A stretch of 64,000 bases of DNA, taken from positions 5,909,501 through 5,973,500 of the forward strand of contig JANTQA010000063.1 of assembly GCA_027625915.1 (NCBI GenBank), in the 5' to 3' direction. Source of the stretch: Anaeramoeba flamelloides. Lineage: Eukaryota; Metamonada; Anaeramoebidae. The position numbers were made by a program, and so were the translations under genes. This document shows positions 25,548-36,019 of this stretch, piece after piece (the first letter of the stretch is position 1; each line of letters opens with the position of its first letter). The notes beneath the pieces were generated by a model. It was not told the DNA's origin, did no database searches, and was given only the letters and a program-made list of their open reading frames with translations.

Positions 25548-25978
25548 GCTTTCCAAAATAATCACGTTACAAAAATGATAACAACCATAAGTCATCAAAA
25601 TTCCCAATTCTAAAAATGGGCAGTAATAATTTAAACTGATTTTATGAATTAAAAAAATACAATTTCACATGATTTTAAAAACTCTTTTTTTGGAAAACTG
25701 AATAAAAATTTTGTTTCATTTATTTTCAAATCAATCCTAATAATAACAAACTAAAAGTTCGAAATTTTCATTTAACTTTACAAAAAAATCACCACTACAA
25801 AAGTTAATATACATTGCTAAAGTTCCCAATTACAAAAATGGATATTAATAAATAAAGCTTTTTTTCAGAATTAAAAATTTGAAAAGTTTCAAGATTATAA
25901 AACCCTTTATGAGGAAAACTGAAGGAAAATCTTGTTCCGTTTATTTTGCAACAAAAAGTAAACAATATATAATTTTCA
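25548..25978. mobile_element. Family P element, copy 2, with internal tandem duplication
   Basis: The left end is CTTCAGCTTTCC and the right end GGAAAACTGAAGGAAAATC, followed by GTTCCGTTTATTTTGCAAC; these match the termini of the 2684-3088 element. Inside, two diverged direct units of about 170 bp (25553-25715 and 25768-25945) share CAAAATTCCCAATTCTAAAAATGG-like and AAAACTGAA-like blocks. Confidence 0.5.
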
Positions 25979-26159
25979 AATTGATTTATTTTATTCTTGA
26001 TTAAAAATCAAGAAATTCTAAAAATGAAATATCAAATGTCACCTTTTTCATAAACATAGTATTAATTTTTGAAAACCTTTATTTTGCTCTCAAACAACGA
26101 GAAATCACAAAATTGAGAAAAGGAAAAATTAGAAACAAATTCAATTCTAAATTAATATT

Positions 26160-26330
26160 TACTGGTATTTGAATTATCTACATGAAAAATTTTCACTTCA
26201 TTTTCAATTTCCTTTTTCAAATAGAAACCACAAATTACTTATTTTCTTTTGAGAACTCAATTTATTAAAAGAACAATATGAGAAAAGGAAGTGAAAATTT
26301 TTTCCCATTTCTAATTCAAATACCAGTATT
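26160..26330. mobile_element. Family J inverted-repeat element, copy 2
   Basis: The left end is TACTGGTATTTGAATTA and the right end TAATTCAAATACCAGTA. Inner arms ATTTTCACTTCATTTT and GAAGTGAAAATTTTTT are also inverted. It is 171 bp with no coding capacity and matches the 2119-2290 copy in length and ends. Confidence 0.6.
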
Positions 26331-26822
26331 AACATAAAAAAATGAATGAGCCTTAAAAAATGATTTGATATTAGGTATACTGTTGAATACTAAATTAGAT
26401 ATTATATTTGGAAACAAGAAAAAAAAAAACTTGTTTCAAAAATATCCTTTGATGTTGTACTTTGAATCATCAGATTTTTTTACCTCTTGGTTCTTTATTT
26501 ATTCAGTTGATCTATCTATACTTACAAAAAACATCGTTTAACCAAATCAAATTGCAAGTGTGTTGAGTAACATTGAGTTAGTTCAATATTAGGATTTGCA
26601 TTTGCCATCCTTGTAAGATTCTTTTTATTCAAATAATTTCAATCATTGGATTTTGCCACATTAAAAAAATGAAGATTTTTCAAATTGAACTTTAAAAAAC
26701 TCAAAAACCATTTCAAAAGAACGTTTGATCAACAACCAATAAATGACTTGTTTGTTTTATCCATAAAAAATACCATTTTTTCCAAATTATTTTAATTATT
26801 TTCATTAATTTTTTTCTTGGCT

Positions 26823-29800
26823 ATGTCAAATTCTGAAGAAAAAAAAAAGAAAAAAGAAAAAAAAAAGGAACAAGAACTCGAAGAAGTAACAGAAGAATCA
26901 AAAAAAAAATATTTGTTTGATCGATACGGTTTTCTCCTGCCACCTGAAGAGTAATTTACACAATAAATTTCTTTTTTTTTCTTTTTTTTTTTTTTTTTCA
27001 TCCTTCGCCTTCAACAATAAAAAGATTGGGAAACCGAAAGAAATTTACCCTTTAAAGAATTTCAAATTACACCAGAGACTAACCAAAATTAATTAATAAA
27101 ATTTTTTTTTTTTTCTTCTCTTCGCTTTTTGCTCTTCTTTCTTTTGAATGAAACTAAACCAAAGAGAAATTGATGAAAAACAAGAACAAAAAAAAAGAAA
27201 AAAAGAAATTGAAAGTATTGATCTCTGGAGAGAAATCATCGATAATTGGAAGAAATTTTCAAAAAATAGCAAGCTTTTAAAAAAACGGATCCACGCAGGA
27301 ATACCAGATCGCTATCGTGGTATCGCTTGGAGGCTAATCACCGGAAGCGATCTTCTTCAAAAGGCGAAAGAAGGCGAGGTGGAATATGGTGACCTTCACG
27401 TCTCAAACGAAAACCCCGAATCTGAATCTGTAATTGTTAAAGACATTAACAGAACTTTCCCAGACCATGAGAACTACAAATCTGGAGACGAGTAATTTTT
27501 TCTTTTTCTCTTTATTTTTTTATTTTTTTTTTTGGTTTTGTTTTTTTTTATGAATTTAACCTTCCTTTCAAGAAAACAAGTTTCATGGAAAAATAGAAAA
27601 AACAACATTTTCATTGAGTAACCCTAAAAATAATTATTTATTAAAACTTCTTTAGTTGGTATCTTTGTTATTTTTAAAAAATTGCTGTTACTTGATAAAA
27701 TCAAGTACTCTCGAAAAAAAATCTACCATGAGGTGTTTTGATCCAAACCATTGTGGAGCGATCCCATTTATATCTTTAGATCCAGAAAAACTATTAAATT
27801 TACAAAATTTTAGGTATTTGAAAAATCTACCTGATCGAATTCCAAATTGTAAGTTGGTACTGAAAACCAAAACCCATCCATTATCGATAAGATATGATTT
27901 TTCCAAAGGCTTTAATTCGAAACTAGATAACAATTACCTTCGAAAAAGAGTGGTTGTGTTGAGGAAAACTCCATCGTCTTAGAACCAAGAATCTCGATCA
28001 GACAAAAATTTCAAATTCTTAAAATTTAAAATTTAAGATTTCTTCTGGATCTAAAGAGATAAAGGACATAATTCAGAATGTTTTTACCCATAAGCTTCTC
28101 ACAATGGCTTTTTTTTTTTGTTTCCTTCAGATATCCCTTAAAAGATGCGATCATTAATACTTTGATCCTGAATAAAGAAATATTTTTAATTGTTAAACCA
28201 GATCAATAATCTACTTGAGGTTAATTTTGACATGGGGAAAAAATTTTCACCAAAAAACAAAAATTTATTGTTTTTTCTATTTGCATTATGAGTAAAAACC
28301 AGCTTTGACATGTTTTAAAAAAAGTGTGACTAAAATAAAGCTTTTTAATTAAGTCCATGAAATAGGTCTATTTAATTTTGAGGGCTGTTTGTTAGATACT
28401 TTTGAAAACATTTTTGTAACACTTTTTTAAAATGTCGCAGGATAGTCAAAAAAAAGAGATTCATAAACTGAAATAACTGTTGTGGAAAAAAAGTTCAACA
28501 CATTTTTTTATTGAAATATTAGGGAAACAATAAAAACACATGTTTTTTTAATTTGTAACATTAAAAGAACCAAAAAGAATCACAGACACCATAGACACCC
28601 GGCAATGAAAAAGTAAGATCAATTAAAAGACGAAACCAAACAACCCCAAAGAATAATTCATTATTTTATTATCAATAAAACCAATAAAAAGAATTTAGAT
28701 CACCTTCTGTACAAAACTCGAATTATTTGTTTTGGAGAGATATCAAAAATAGTCAATTTTTTTAACAAATTTTTAATAATAAATCTAATTCAATTTTTGA
28801 CACACCAAAATTCGATTTTTGAGAAAAAAAAATTCTTATTAAATAAATTATATATCTGGGAAATACTAAATTAGAAATACTGACTAATTGAAATGTTAAC
28901 ACTTGTTTATCATTTACAATACCCACAAAATAAAAGAAAAATTATTATTATTAACATTGAAACAGTGTAAAATATTACTCTAGCTATCCTTAGACTTAAA
29001 TACCCTTTCAGAAAATTAAGCGTAAAATTATATATTTCAGGATTATTAATGAGATGCACACACCCAAAAAAATAAATAATGATAAGTTAAGATAAAAAAA
29101 AAAGCTGTTTCAAAAATTTTGAAATGAGCATGGGAGTCGAAATAAAATGAGAAAAATCGTAAAATGTGAGAAAACGCAAATTATTATGAATATTATTCTA
29201 CTTGTTTTGTGTGAAAAGAATTGGTATCTTGGATATCTGTAATATTTTTTCTCATTTTTTGATATCGCCTAGCAATTACCAAGAAACGCTACAAATACCT
29301 AATATACCAATTCTTTTAACACAAAACGAGAAGAATAATATTCATAATAATTTGCAATTTCTCACATTTTGAAATTTTTCACATTTTACGCTTACATCCA
29401 TGAGCACAACAAAGCAATGGATTGATGAATTTGCTGAAATTTCACTTACAATTACTGATGGATCAAAGGTTAGGTACCATCAAGAAATTTTATATGAGTT
29501 TATCAACTTAAAAAAACTTCATTTTATCCAAACATCAATCACTCCAAAAAATTTTCAGATCTTAGTTAAACCAAACTTTTTTTTTGTCAAAGTGGCCCAA
29601 CATTTTTACCAAACATCAATTATTTTTTATAATTGACTTTTAAAGGATAAATAAAAATAAAGCAGAACAAAACAAACATCAAAGAACAGTTGATATGCGT
29701 ATGAAGTAAATCTAATCAATCCATATATTTTCTTAAAAATTGAAAATCCTCAAATTCTTAATGTCCCAATTGAGAAAAACAAAGATGTTCATTTTGAACT

Positions 29801-32513
29801 TCAATTAAAGATCAAAACAAAATTCAAATAGAAAGAAAATATAATTTTTTTACAATCATTCTCACTGTTTCAATAACATTAGAACAACATGTTTTTACCT
29901 AGTGACTCTCGATCTTGAAATAAAAAAAGAAATTTTGCAAAGCAGTGATATATCAAATTTAAAAAAAAAAAAAAAAAATAGCAACAATGATGGCAAATGA
30001 GAGATAAAAAAAGTAAAATATTTTTTGAAAAGACAAAAGACGGTAAATTATTCACTAAAAAAACGGAAGATTTTTTTATTCACAGACTACAAATAAAAAA
30101 AAAAAAGCATCTTTTTTACACATTTTTAAAATTAAATACAATATTACTGGGATTGGTAAAAAAAAATATTATTCAATATAGTCATTTCCCAATTAATAAA
30201 ACAAATTTTTTTTTTTTACAATTTCCCAAATCACAATTAGCAGAAAAAAGAAAACGGTATTTACAAATCAAAAAAAATCGAAAATTATCTCATTAAATTG
30301 ACTCTTCTTGCCCGATGAACTTTTGAAATAAAATTAATTGTTTTTAAAGTAGAGTTTAACAGTCTGAAAAACGTGTACAAAAGGCACATTTCATATAAGA
30401 ATTATTTCCAAAAATATCGAAAAATTCTCAGTTCTTTTTTTATTGTTAAGGAATAAGTACCGATAAAAAACACTTTATTTGTTAAAGAGCGAATTTCCAT
30501 GTGAAGAAATTTGTAACTTGTAATTCAAAGAGTGGCTAGGATAAACACAATCATTAAAAGCATTTTAAACTTAATTTATGTTTGGAAAATAAGGTTGAAA
30601 TAAAGAGGTTATTATAAATTCTATTTTAAAAATACGATATTCTTATTTATAATTGTTAATCAAGAGAAGAGATGCAACAAAATTACCTCATATTTTCCGT
30701 TAGGCTTTTTTTTATTTCTGAAAAACCAATAAATTTTCTTAATAAATAGAAAACTCAAGAAAGCCTATCAGTGGTTTTTTTTTAATTCTGGAAATAAAAA
30801 AAATTATTAATTTTCGGTTTATTTCAAAAATTAAAAAAAACCGCCGTAGGTTTTCCATAATTCAAAAGAATAGAGTAGAATTAAAGATTTAACTCTATTC
30901 TTTTAAATTATGGAAAACCTAGGCGCTCTACGGCACTTCACGACACACTAAATTTATTTAGATTTTTTTATCCTAGCTATAGTGTAGGCAAGACTATAAT
31001 TCATGGAATAGATTTTCTTGAAAAAATGAAAAGAAAAAAATATTTATTTCTAAATAAAAAAAAGAAAAAGAGAGAAAAGCAAGAAATGAAAAACTAAAGG
31101 ATTTATTGGTAAGGGTTAAGTGCTCAAGTGCTCTTAATCTGTTAAAGAGAGAGTTTTGAAGTCACTAAATTTGTGACTCCTAATTCAAAGAGTAGTCAAA
31201 AGAACCTTTTAATTACAGCCATTAGAAGTATTTTAAACTCAATTTAGTTTTCTGAAATAAAAGAGACTAAATCAAAATAGTAAAAAAAAGTAACAACTTA
31301 ATTAAAAGTTCTGTTTTGTACCCCGAGTGTTCAAGGGTTGTTGGTTGCTTCCTTTTATGCTAATTATGCCGAAATATTCGAAATAACCACAATCATTTTC
31401 ACCTTTTTTCTGTAATACAGTACTTCGCAGAAGTTGATCCCAGTACAAGGAATTGTTATCGTACTCACCCGAAGTCAATCCCAGTACAAGGCAACCACAC
31501 ATACTAAGAAGTTAAATTGCGGCCACAAATTCTCTTTTTCAATACTTTGCGCACCAAATTCGAACCACACCGATGATTATTTTTCTTCTTCTCTACTTTT
31601 TTATTAACAAATAAAAAAAAATTCTTTTTTAGAGAGAAAAAAAAATGAAACTCAAAAAAAGTAAATGGAAAAATAATAAAAATACGATATTCTTTTGAAA
31701 AACATTCATTTCAAACAAATATGTTTTTTCGAATTTTAGATCGAAACCAATTATTATTTTTATTTTTTGGTGTTAGACTACAGCATCCCTTAAATATTAA
31801 AAAATTATTTAAATAATTTTGTTAAAAATTTTTTTTTACTCAAAATTATTATCATACAATACTAAAATAAATAAATAAAAATAAAAATAAAAAAAAAAAA
31901 ATCAATAAAAATAAATAAAAGACAAAAAAGACTTTTTAGAGTACTTAAAGCATGGTCTATTTATGATCAGGAGGTTGGTTATTGCCAAGGTATGGCGTTT
32001 ATTGCGGGATTATTGCTATTTTATATGGAAGAACAAGAAGCGTTTTGGACATTTGTAGTCTTGATGAAGGATTTCCATATGAGCGCATTATTTCGTGAAG
32101 GGTTTCCGTTACTTCAACAACAGCTTTTCCAATGGGACAAAGTCCTGAAAAAATATGCAACAAAATTATATAAGCACTTCCAAAATGAAAGCATCATGCC
32201 TTCAATGTACGCATCATCATGGTTTTTGACAATATTTGCCCGTGTTTTGCCATTTCCCCTTGTGTTGAGAATTTGGGATATCTATTTATACGAAGGAATG
32301 ATCTTTATTTTCCGAATCTCCTTGGCTATATTAAAAGTTAATCAAAAAAAATTATTATCGCTTCCTTTTGAAGAAATAGTTTTATATTTTAAGGATATCG
32401 AAACCAAAATTGGAGATTGGGAAAAATTACTTAAATCAGCTGCAAGCTTTAATATTTCTTACAAATTAATTGAAAAATGGGCAGACGAGTGGTGTTTGCA
32501 AAACCAAAAATAA
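26823..32513 (+). CDS. TBC-domain Rab GTPase-activating protein
   Basis: Three exons: 26823-26950, 27165-27491 and 31922-32513. All junctions are GT-AG and in phase, giving 348 residues. TBC proteins speed GTP hydrolysis by Rab GTPases on membranes through an Arg finger and a Gln finger. Both are present: IVKDINRTFPDH (Arg about 139) and VGYCQGM (Gln about 174). The N-terminus is Lys/Glu-rich, then DRYGFLLPPEE, then the domain from about LKKRIHAGIPDRYRGIAWRL to about residue 310. Splicing over the large intron gives SGDEQKRLFRVLKAWSIYDQ, exactly the spacing usual in TBC domains, with no residues missing. The gene therefore looks whole and probably active despite its 4,430-bp second intron. 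The domain nearly fills the protein, so no targeting module is evident. Confidence 0.85.
26951..27164 (+). other. Intron 1 of the TBC gene
   Basis: Donor GTAATTTAC, acceptor ACTAAACCAAAG, 214 bp, phase 2. The ATG at 27148 that opens the second coding block lies inside this intron under this model, because a stop precedes it in frame. ACTAAAC 11 bases before the acceptor could be a branch site (inference). Confidence 0.6.
27728..27982 (+). other. Unrecognised open frame inside the TBC intron
   Basis: ATG to stop, 84 codons, with a less A/T-biased residue mix than nearby chance frames (starts MRCFDPNHCGAIPFISLDPE). No family is recognised. It may be a relict of an inserted gene fragment, or chance. 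The opposite strand is also open over nearly the same span, which weakens either coding claim. Confidence 0.2.
29129..29402. mobile_element. Foldback element with ~98-bp arms in the TBC intron
   Basis: A near-perfect palindrome. The left arm from 29129 (CATGGGAGTCGAAAT) and the right arm to 29402 (ending TTACATCCATG) share about 98 bp, including GCAAATTATTATGAATATTA and AAAAGAATTGGT. The loop of about 75 bp is unrelated. It is MITE-like with no gene inside, and no second copy was found in the window. Confidence 0.75.
29400..29636 (+). other. Unrecognised open frame abutting the foldback end
   Basis: A 78-codon frame whose ATG overlaps the last bases of the 29129-29402 element. The first 50 residues have a protein-like mix (e.g. 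KQWIDEFAEISLTITDGSKV) with a weak LRR-like flavour (INLKKLHFIQTSITPKNFQI). There is no family assignment, and it may be a decayed fragment. Confidence 0.15.
29645..29950 (+). repeat. Dispersed repeat N, copy 1 (TBC intron)
   Basis: Matches 59020-59325 in the same orientation across about 300 bp. Shared blocks include AACATCAAAGAA.AGTTG, ATTTTCTTAAAAAT, TCAATAACATTAGAA.AACA and a GATCTTG.AATAAAAAAA stretch. Function unknown; non-coding. Confidence 0.6.
30480..30600 (+). repeat. Sub-repeat K, copy 1
   Basis: Shares with 31140-31260 the series GTTAAAGAG, TTTGT.ACT..TAATTCAAAGAGT, CATTA.AAG.ATTTTAAACT.AATTTA. A third, inverted copy lies at 61735-61865 inside the other giant intron. Confidence 0.5.
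30674..31100 (+). mobile_element. Family B element, copy 2, with shared tail
   Basis: Starts CAACAAAATTACC, then carries the family palindromes (ATTCAAAAGAATAGAGT... and its inverse) and CCTAGGCGCTCTACGGCACT. The tail ATAGTGTAGGCAAGACTATA is followed by an A-rich stretch. The order and tail match 59652-60120, in the other giant intron, in the same orientation. Confidence 0.6.
31140..31260 (+). repeat. Sub-repeat K, copy 2
   Basis: A direct, diverged copy of 30480-30600 (AAATTTGTGACTCCTAATTC, ATTTTAAACTCAATTTAGTT). It sits just downstream of the family B tail, so B lies between two K copies. Confidence 0.5.
31420..31491. repeat. Two 31-bp tandem units in a G+C-richer patch
   Basis: Units at 31420-31450 and 31461-31491 share the 3' part CAATCCCAGTACAAGG / TGATCCCAGTACAAGG and start GTACT. 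They are spaced 41 bp apart. The surrounding 31300-31570 is much less A+T-rich than the intron as a whole. Identity unknown. Confidence 0.5.
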
Positions 32514-34084
32514 CTTTTTTTTTTTTTTTAATATTATATTTCAAATATTAATATTAATATTTTTATTTTTATTTATACTTCTACCAATAATAATTAAATA
32601 AAAATAATAATAACAATAATAAAATAAATAAAGATTTATTTTGACAATTATAAAAAATTTAATATTTGAAATCTTTTTGAAGCAACAATTATTGGATTGC
32701 TCAATTTATTTTGAAATTTTGATATAATTTTTTATTTATAAAAGTTGAATCAAACAGATAATTTTTTGAAAAAAGAAGAAAAAAAAAGAGAAAAATAAAA
32801 TAAAAAAAAAAAAAAATCAAATATAATTATTGACTCTACTATTGGACAAATAATTTTAATTTGAACATTTTTTATGTTGAAAAAACTTTTTAACTATAAA
32901 ATGAAAAAAATTAAGATTTTTTTTTAATTTAATTATTTCGATTTTTTTTAACATATCAATTTCTAATACCAAATATACATTATTGCTGAGTTATGATCAA
33001 TAGATATAATAAATTTCCTATTATTTAGTAAAATATATTATGAAAATAATAAAAAAAATTAAATAAATCGTCTTTTAATTTGTGATTTAAAATGCAACAA
33101 GTTTTTTTTTTATTTTTTAGTAAAGGTGATGTGTTTTAATGTTTAAAACTAAGTAGTTTTTTTTGATGTTTAATAACCTTTTCGAAAAAAATATTTTTTT
33201 TTGACAAAAATAGGATTAATAAATAAAATAAAAAGAATCAAGATATAAACTCTTTTTCAAACAAAAGGACAAACCTCTCAAATCATCAATATCATTGAAT
33301 TTGATGTTAATAAGATAATTACTTATTGCTGATTTTCATTTTAATGGTTCATTTTTTCATTTATTCGTTTTTTTATTTTTGGATATTGAACAGTTGGAAA
33401 ATGAAAAACAAGATATGAAGAAAAGAATTTGAAAATAATCCACCAGTGTATAAATGTAAACAGTTTAAGTTTGATTTCAAATAAGCTAGATGTAGGAATT
33501 AAGAAAGAACATTATTGAATTGGTGTCTGGAACAAAGAGAAAAGAGAAAATAAAGAAAAAAATAATTCCAAAAAAAGACTTAGATGAATTGTGGCTTTAT
33601 CTTGAAAGTAGTACTTTAAAGAACTAAACTCTGTCATGTAAAGAGTTACAAATAACTTGTAAAGAAATTTTTCCCAATTCAACTTGTTCAAATGTTTTAA
33701 TTAATTTGATAATTTTTTTTCTTTACAATTTACAAAACGAGATTTCTCATTTCAAATAAAAGGGCACACCAATTTTTAAAATATTGAATTTTAATTTTTA
33801 TTATTTTGTTTTAATGAGTTGTAAAGAATCAGTTGAGTGTTTTTTTTTTATGCTTTAAAGCGTTTCTTAGATTTTAGAATGATACTACAATTAATTTGAT
33901 TCAATTATGAATAATTCTTGAAATTTTTGTGTGATTTTATTTGAAAAAGACTTTATTTATCAAATTATTTTTTTTATATAGGTACCGATAAGTAATCTCT
34001 AAAAAATCAGAGTAAATTTACTCAACATATCTTTATTTGACTTAATTGTCATTAAAAGATATAAATAACCTAAAATAATTAACC

Positions 34085-34600
34085 ACCATTTACTGATTTC
34101 TTATAATCGATCATTTTTTTTGTTATATATGGTATTACATCAATAAAATATGTAAAAATCTCTGACCTCAGTTTTAGATGATAATTTTTAGAGGTATGGA
34201 ATTAACTATTTAATATTTTTTCATTTTGATCTTACAAAATATTTTCATAACTTCTTTAATCTTGACAAATTTAAAAAAAGAATGAAAAAAATATAACTGT
34301 GTTTTATTGTTTTAAAAAATTTTTTGTGTACGTACCATATTTCCAGTTTTTTATTGAAATTTCTGTAGATTCTTTTCTCCAAAAAAAGTAAAATTTATTT
34401 TTTAATTTTTTTACAAATATTTCATCCAATATATTTTGAAATAAATACCCTAGTCTTTGATTTCATAGGGTTTTAATATTTAACTTAATTTATCATTTTT
34501 AATTAATAAATACCTCCACTAACAAAGAGGGTTTTTTATCCAGTGTAAAAAAATACCCGACTTTTTGAAAAATATCTTACACTTTTTCATTGGAAAATTT
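34085..34600 (+). repeat. Dispersed repeat family F, copy 2
   Basis: The clearest match to 41625-42130. Shared ordered blocks are AATAACC/AATAACTGCCATTTA-type starts, TTTTTTATTGAAATT, CCAAAAAAAGT, GAAATAAATACC, AATACCT.CACTAACAA and a GATTTTTTAT-type tail. Same orientation, no gene. Confidence 0.6.
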
Positions 34601-35303
34601 TCATTCTCATACAATTTTTTATAAATTCTATATCTCAGAATTTTTTAGCAAAATTCTAAATTTTATTTCAAATGCAATTAGGTTATTCTGGGTTATAAGG
34701 GAAATATTAATAATTACCTTACTTTTGATAAAGCATTTAAATTTTATTTTTTGGGAAATTTAATTAAATTCCAATTATTTATAAAATAGTATGTTACTGA
34801 CATTTAAAAAATTACACTCATTTGATTTTTGAATATAGTAAATTAAATTTTGTAAAAATTGAAATGGATAAAAACAACAATTGAAAAAATCGACAAAAAA
34901 TTTTGATTTAAGTTGAACTTATGTTATCATATAAAATGTAAACTAAATTATGACAATGTGTATCCAACTTAAACTGATGAAAAATTATCAATACTACACT
35001 TTACTTTCAAATTTCGAAATAATTTTGATTTTACAAACTATTTCATTTTTTGTCTTTTCTTTTTTGTTATAATTTTCTTTTTTAAAGTTACATAATATGT
35101 TTCATTTGATACACAATATTTTTTTTCAAAGGTTGATAGAAGGTTAGTGTTGATCTTGTTATATAGAATAATCACATACAAATAGTTGATGATATCTAAT
35201 CCTTTTACCAATCAATAATTATTGCTGAAATTTCAATAAATTAACTAATATTATTTTTTTTTCAGCTCGTTTCATCATTTTTGACAAATTTATATATATT
35301 ATT

Positions 35304-35494
35304 CAGTTCAACTTTTAAGGTACAAACTGCAACGTAATTTAAAGCACAATAAAAATCTCAAATTAAGGTACAAAATTTTATATACAAAGAAAATAATTTG
35401 TAAAAAAAAAATTCCAAATACTGTGCATTAATTTGGGATTTTATTTGTACCTTAAATTTAGTTGAAAGTTTGTGCCTTAAAAGTGAAACTGACT
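35304..35494. mobile_element. Family A foldback element, copy 3
   Basis: Ends CAGTTCAACTTTTAAGGTAC and TTAAAAGTGAAACTGACT. The inner arms AATCTCAAATTAAGG and TTAATTTGGGATTTT are inverted. 191 bp, non-coding. Confidence 0.7.
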
Positions 35495-36019
35495 TTATAT
35501 ATTCGTTTTTTATTTATTTTTTTATTTAGATAAAATAAAACTGATAAAAATATTAATAATAGTCGGCTTAAATACAATTTAATAATATGTTTGGAAAAAT
35601 TAAATAAATTGAGCATTAATTTGCCTATTTTTGAATTTGAGTGTATCCAGATGTTTGGAAAGGGGTTTGTTTATTTTTGAAAAGGTTAGAAAAATACTGG
35701 AAATTGACAAAAAAATCAACATTCAAATGAATCAATTTTCTTTTCACAATCATTGTTTAAAAAATTAATAACTCTTTCAAAATCCTTTGATTTCAGATAT
35801 GTAAAATTTTTAATTTAGCTTGTTTAAAAAAAAGTTTTATGAAATGAAAATACTAAAGATAATCTAAATAGAAAATTCCAATATTATTCTAATGGATTGA
35901 GTTTTCACCACTTCTAAAAAAGTATTATTTCTCTATAATAAAAAGAAAAAAAATTTCTCAAATCAACTATCAATTTTCAATTTTTTTCTTTGATTATTTA
36001 ATTCTAACCATTCAAGAAA

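Larger units (their letters stand above)
15748..26822. other. 11-kb gene-poor region
   Basis: No gene could be supported. It contains inverted-repeat elements (L at 16.5-17.0, A at 20.8-21.0, CM at 21.2-21.8, P at 25.55-25.98, J at 26.2), one family F copy near 24.4-24.7 and a TA microsatellite at about 22297-22334. Short ATG frames at 18406-18639 and 19189-19440 and a 40% G+C patch at 22080-22170 look somewhat less biased than the surroundings. They show no recognisable domain and may be decayed coding pieces. Confidence 0.5.
27492..31921 (+). other. Giant intron 2 of the TBC gene (4,430 bp)
   Basis: Donor GTAATTTTTT, acceptor ATAAATAAAAG, phase 2. It holds an unrecognised frame (27728-27982), a 274-bp foldback element (29129-29402), a dispersed repeat shared with the other giant intron (29645-29950 with 59020-59325), a family B element, sub-repeat K twice, and a G+C-richer patch near 31420-31570. 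The rest is A+T-rich DNA without recognisable content. Confidence 0.7.

Noticed and set aside
31536-31575. tRNA-like B-box on the minus strand (GGTTCGAATTTGG)
   Set aside because: No matching A-box at proper distance and no cloverleaf could be drawn; at most a SINE-like remnant.
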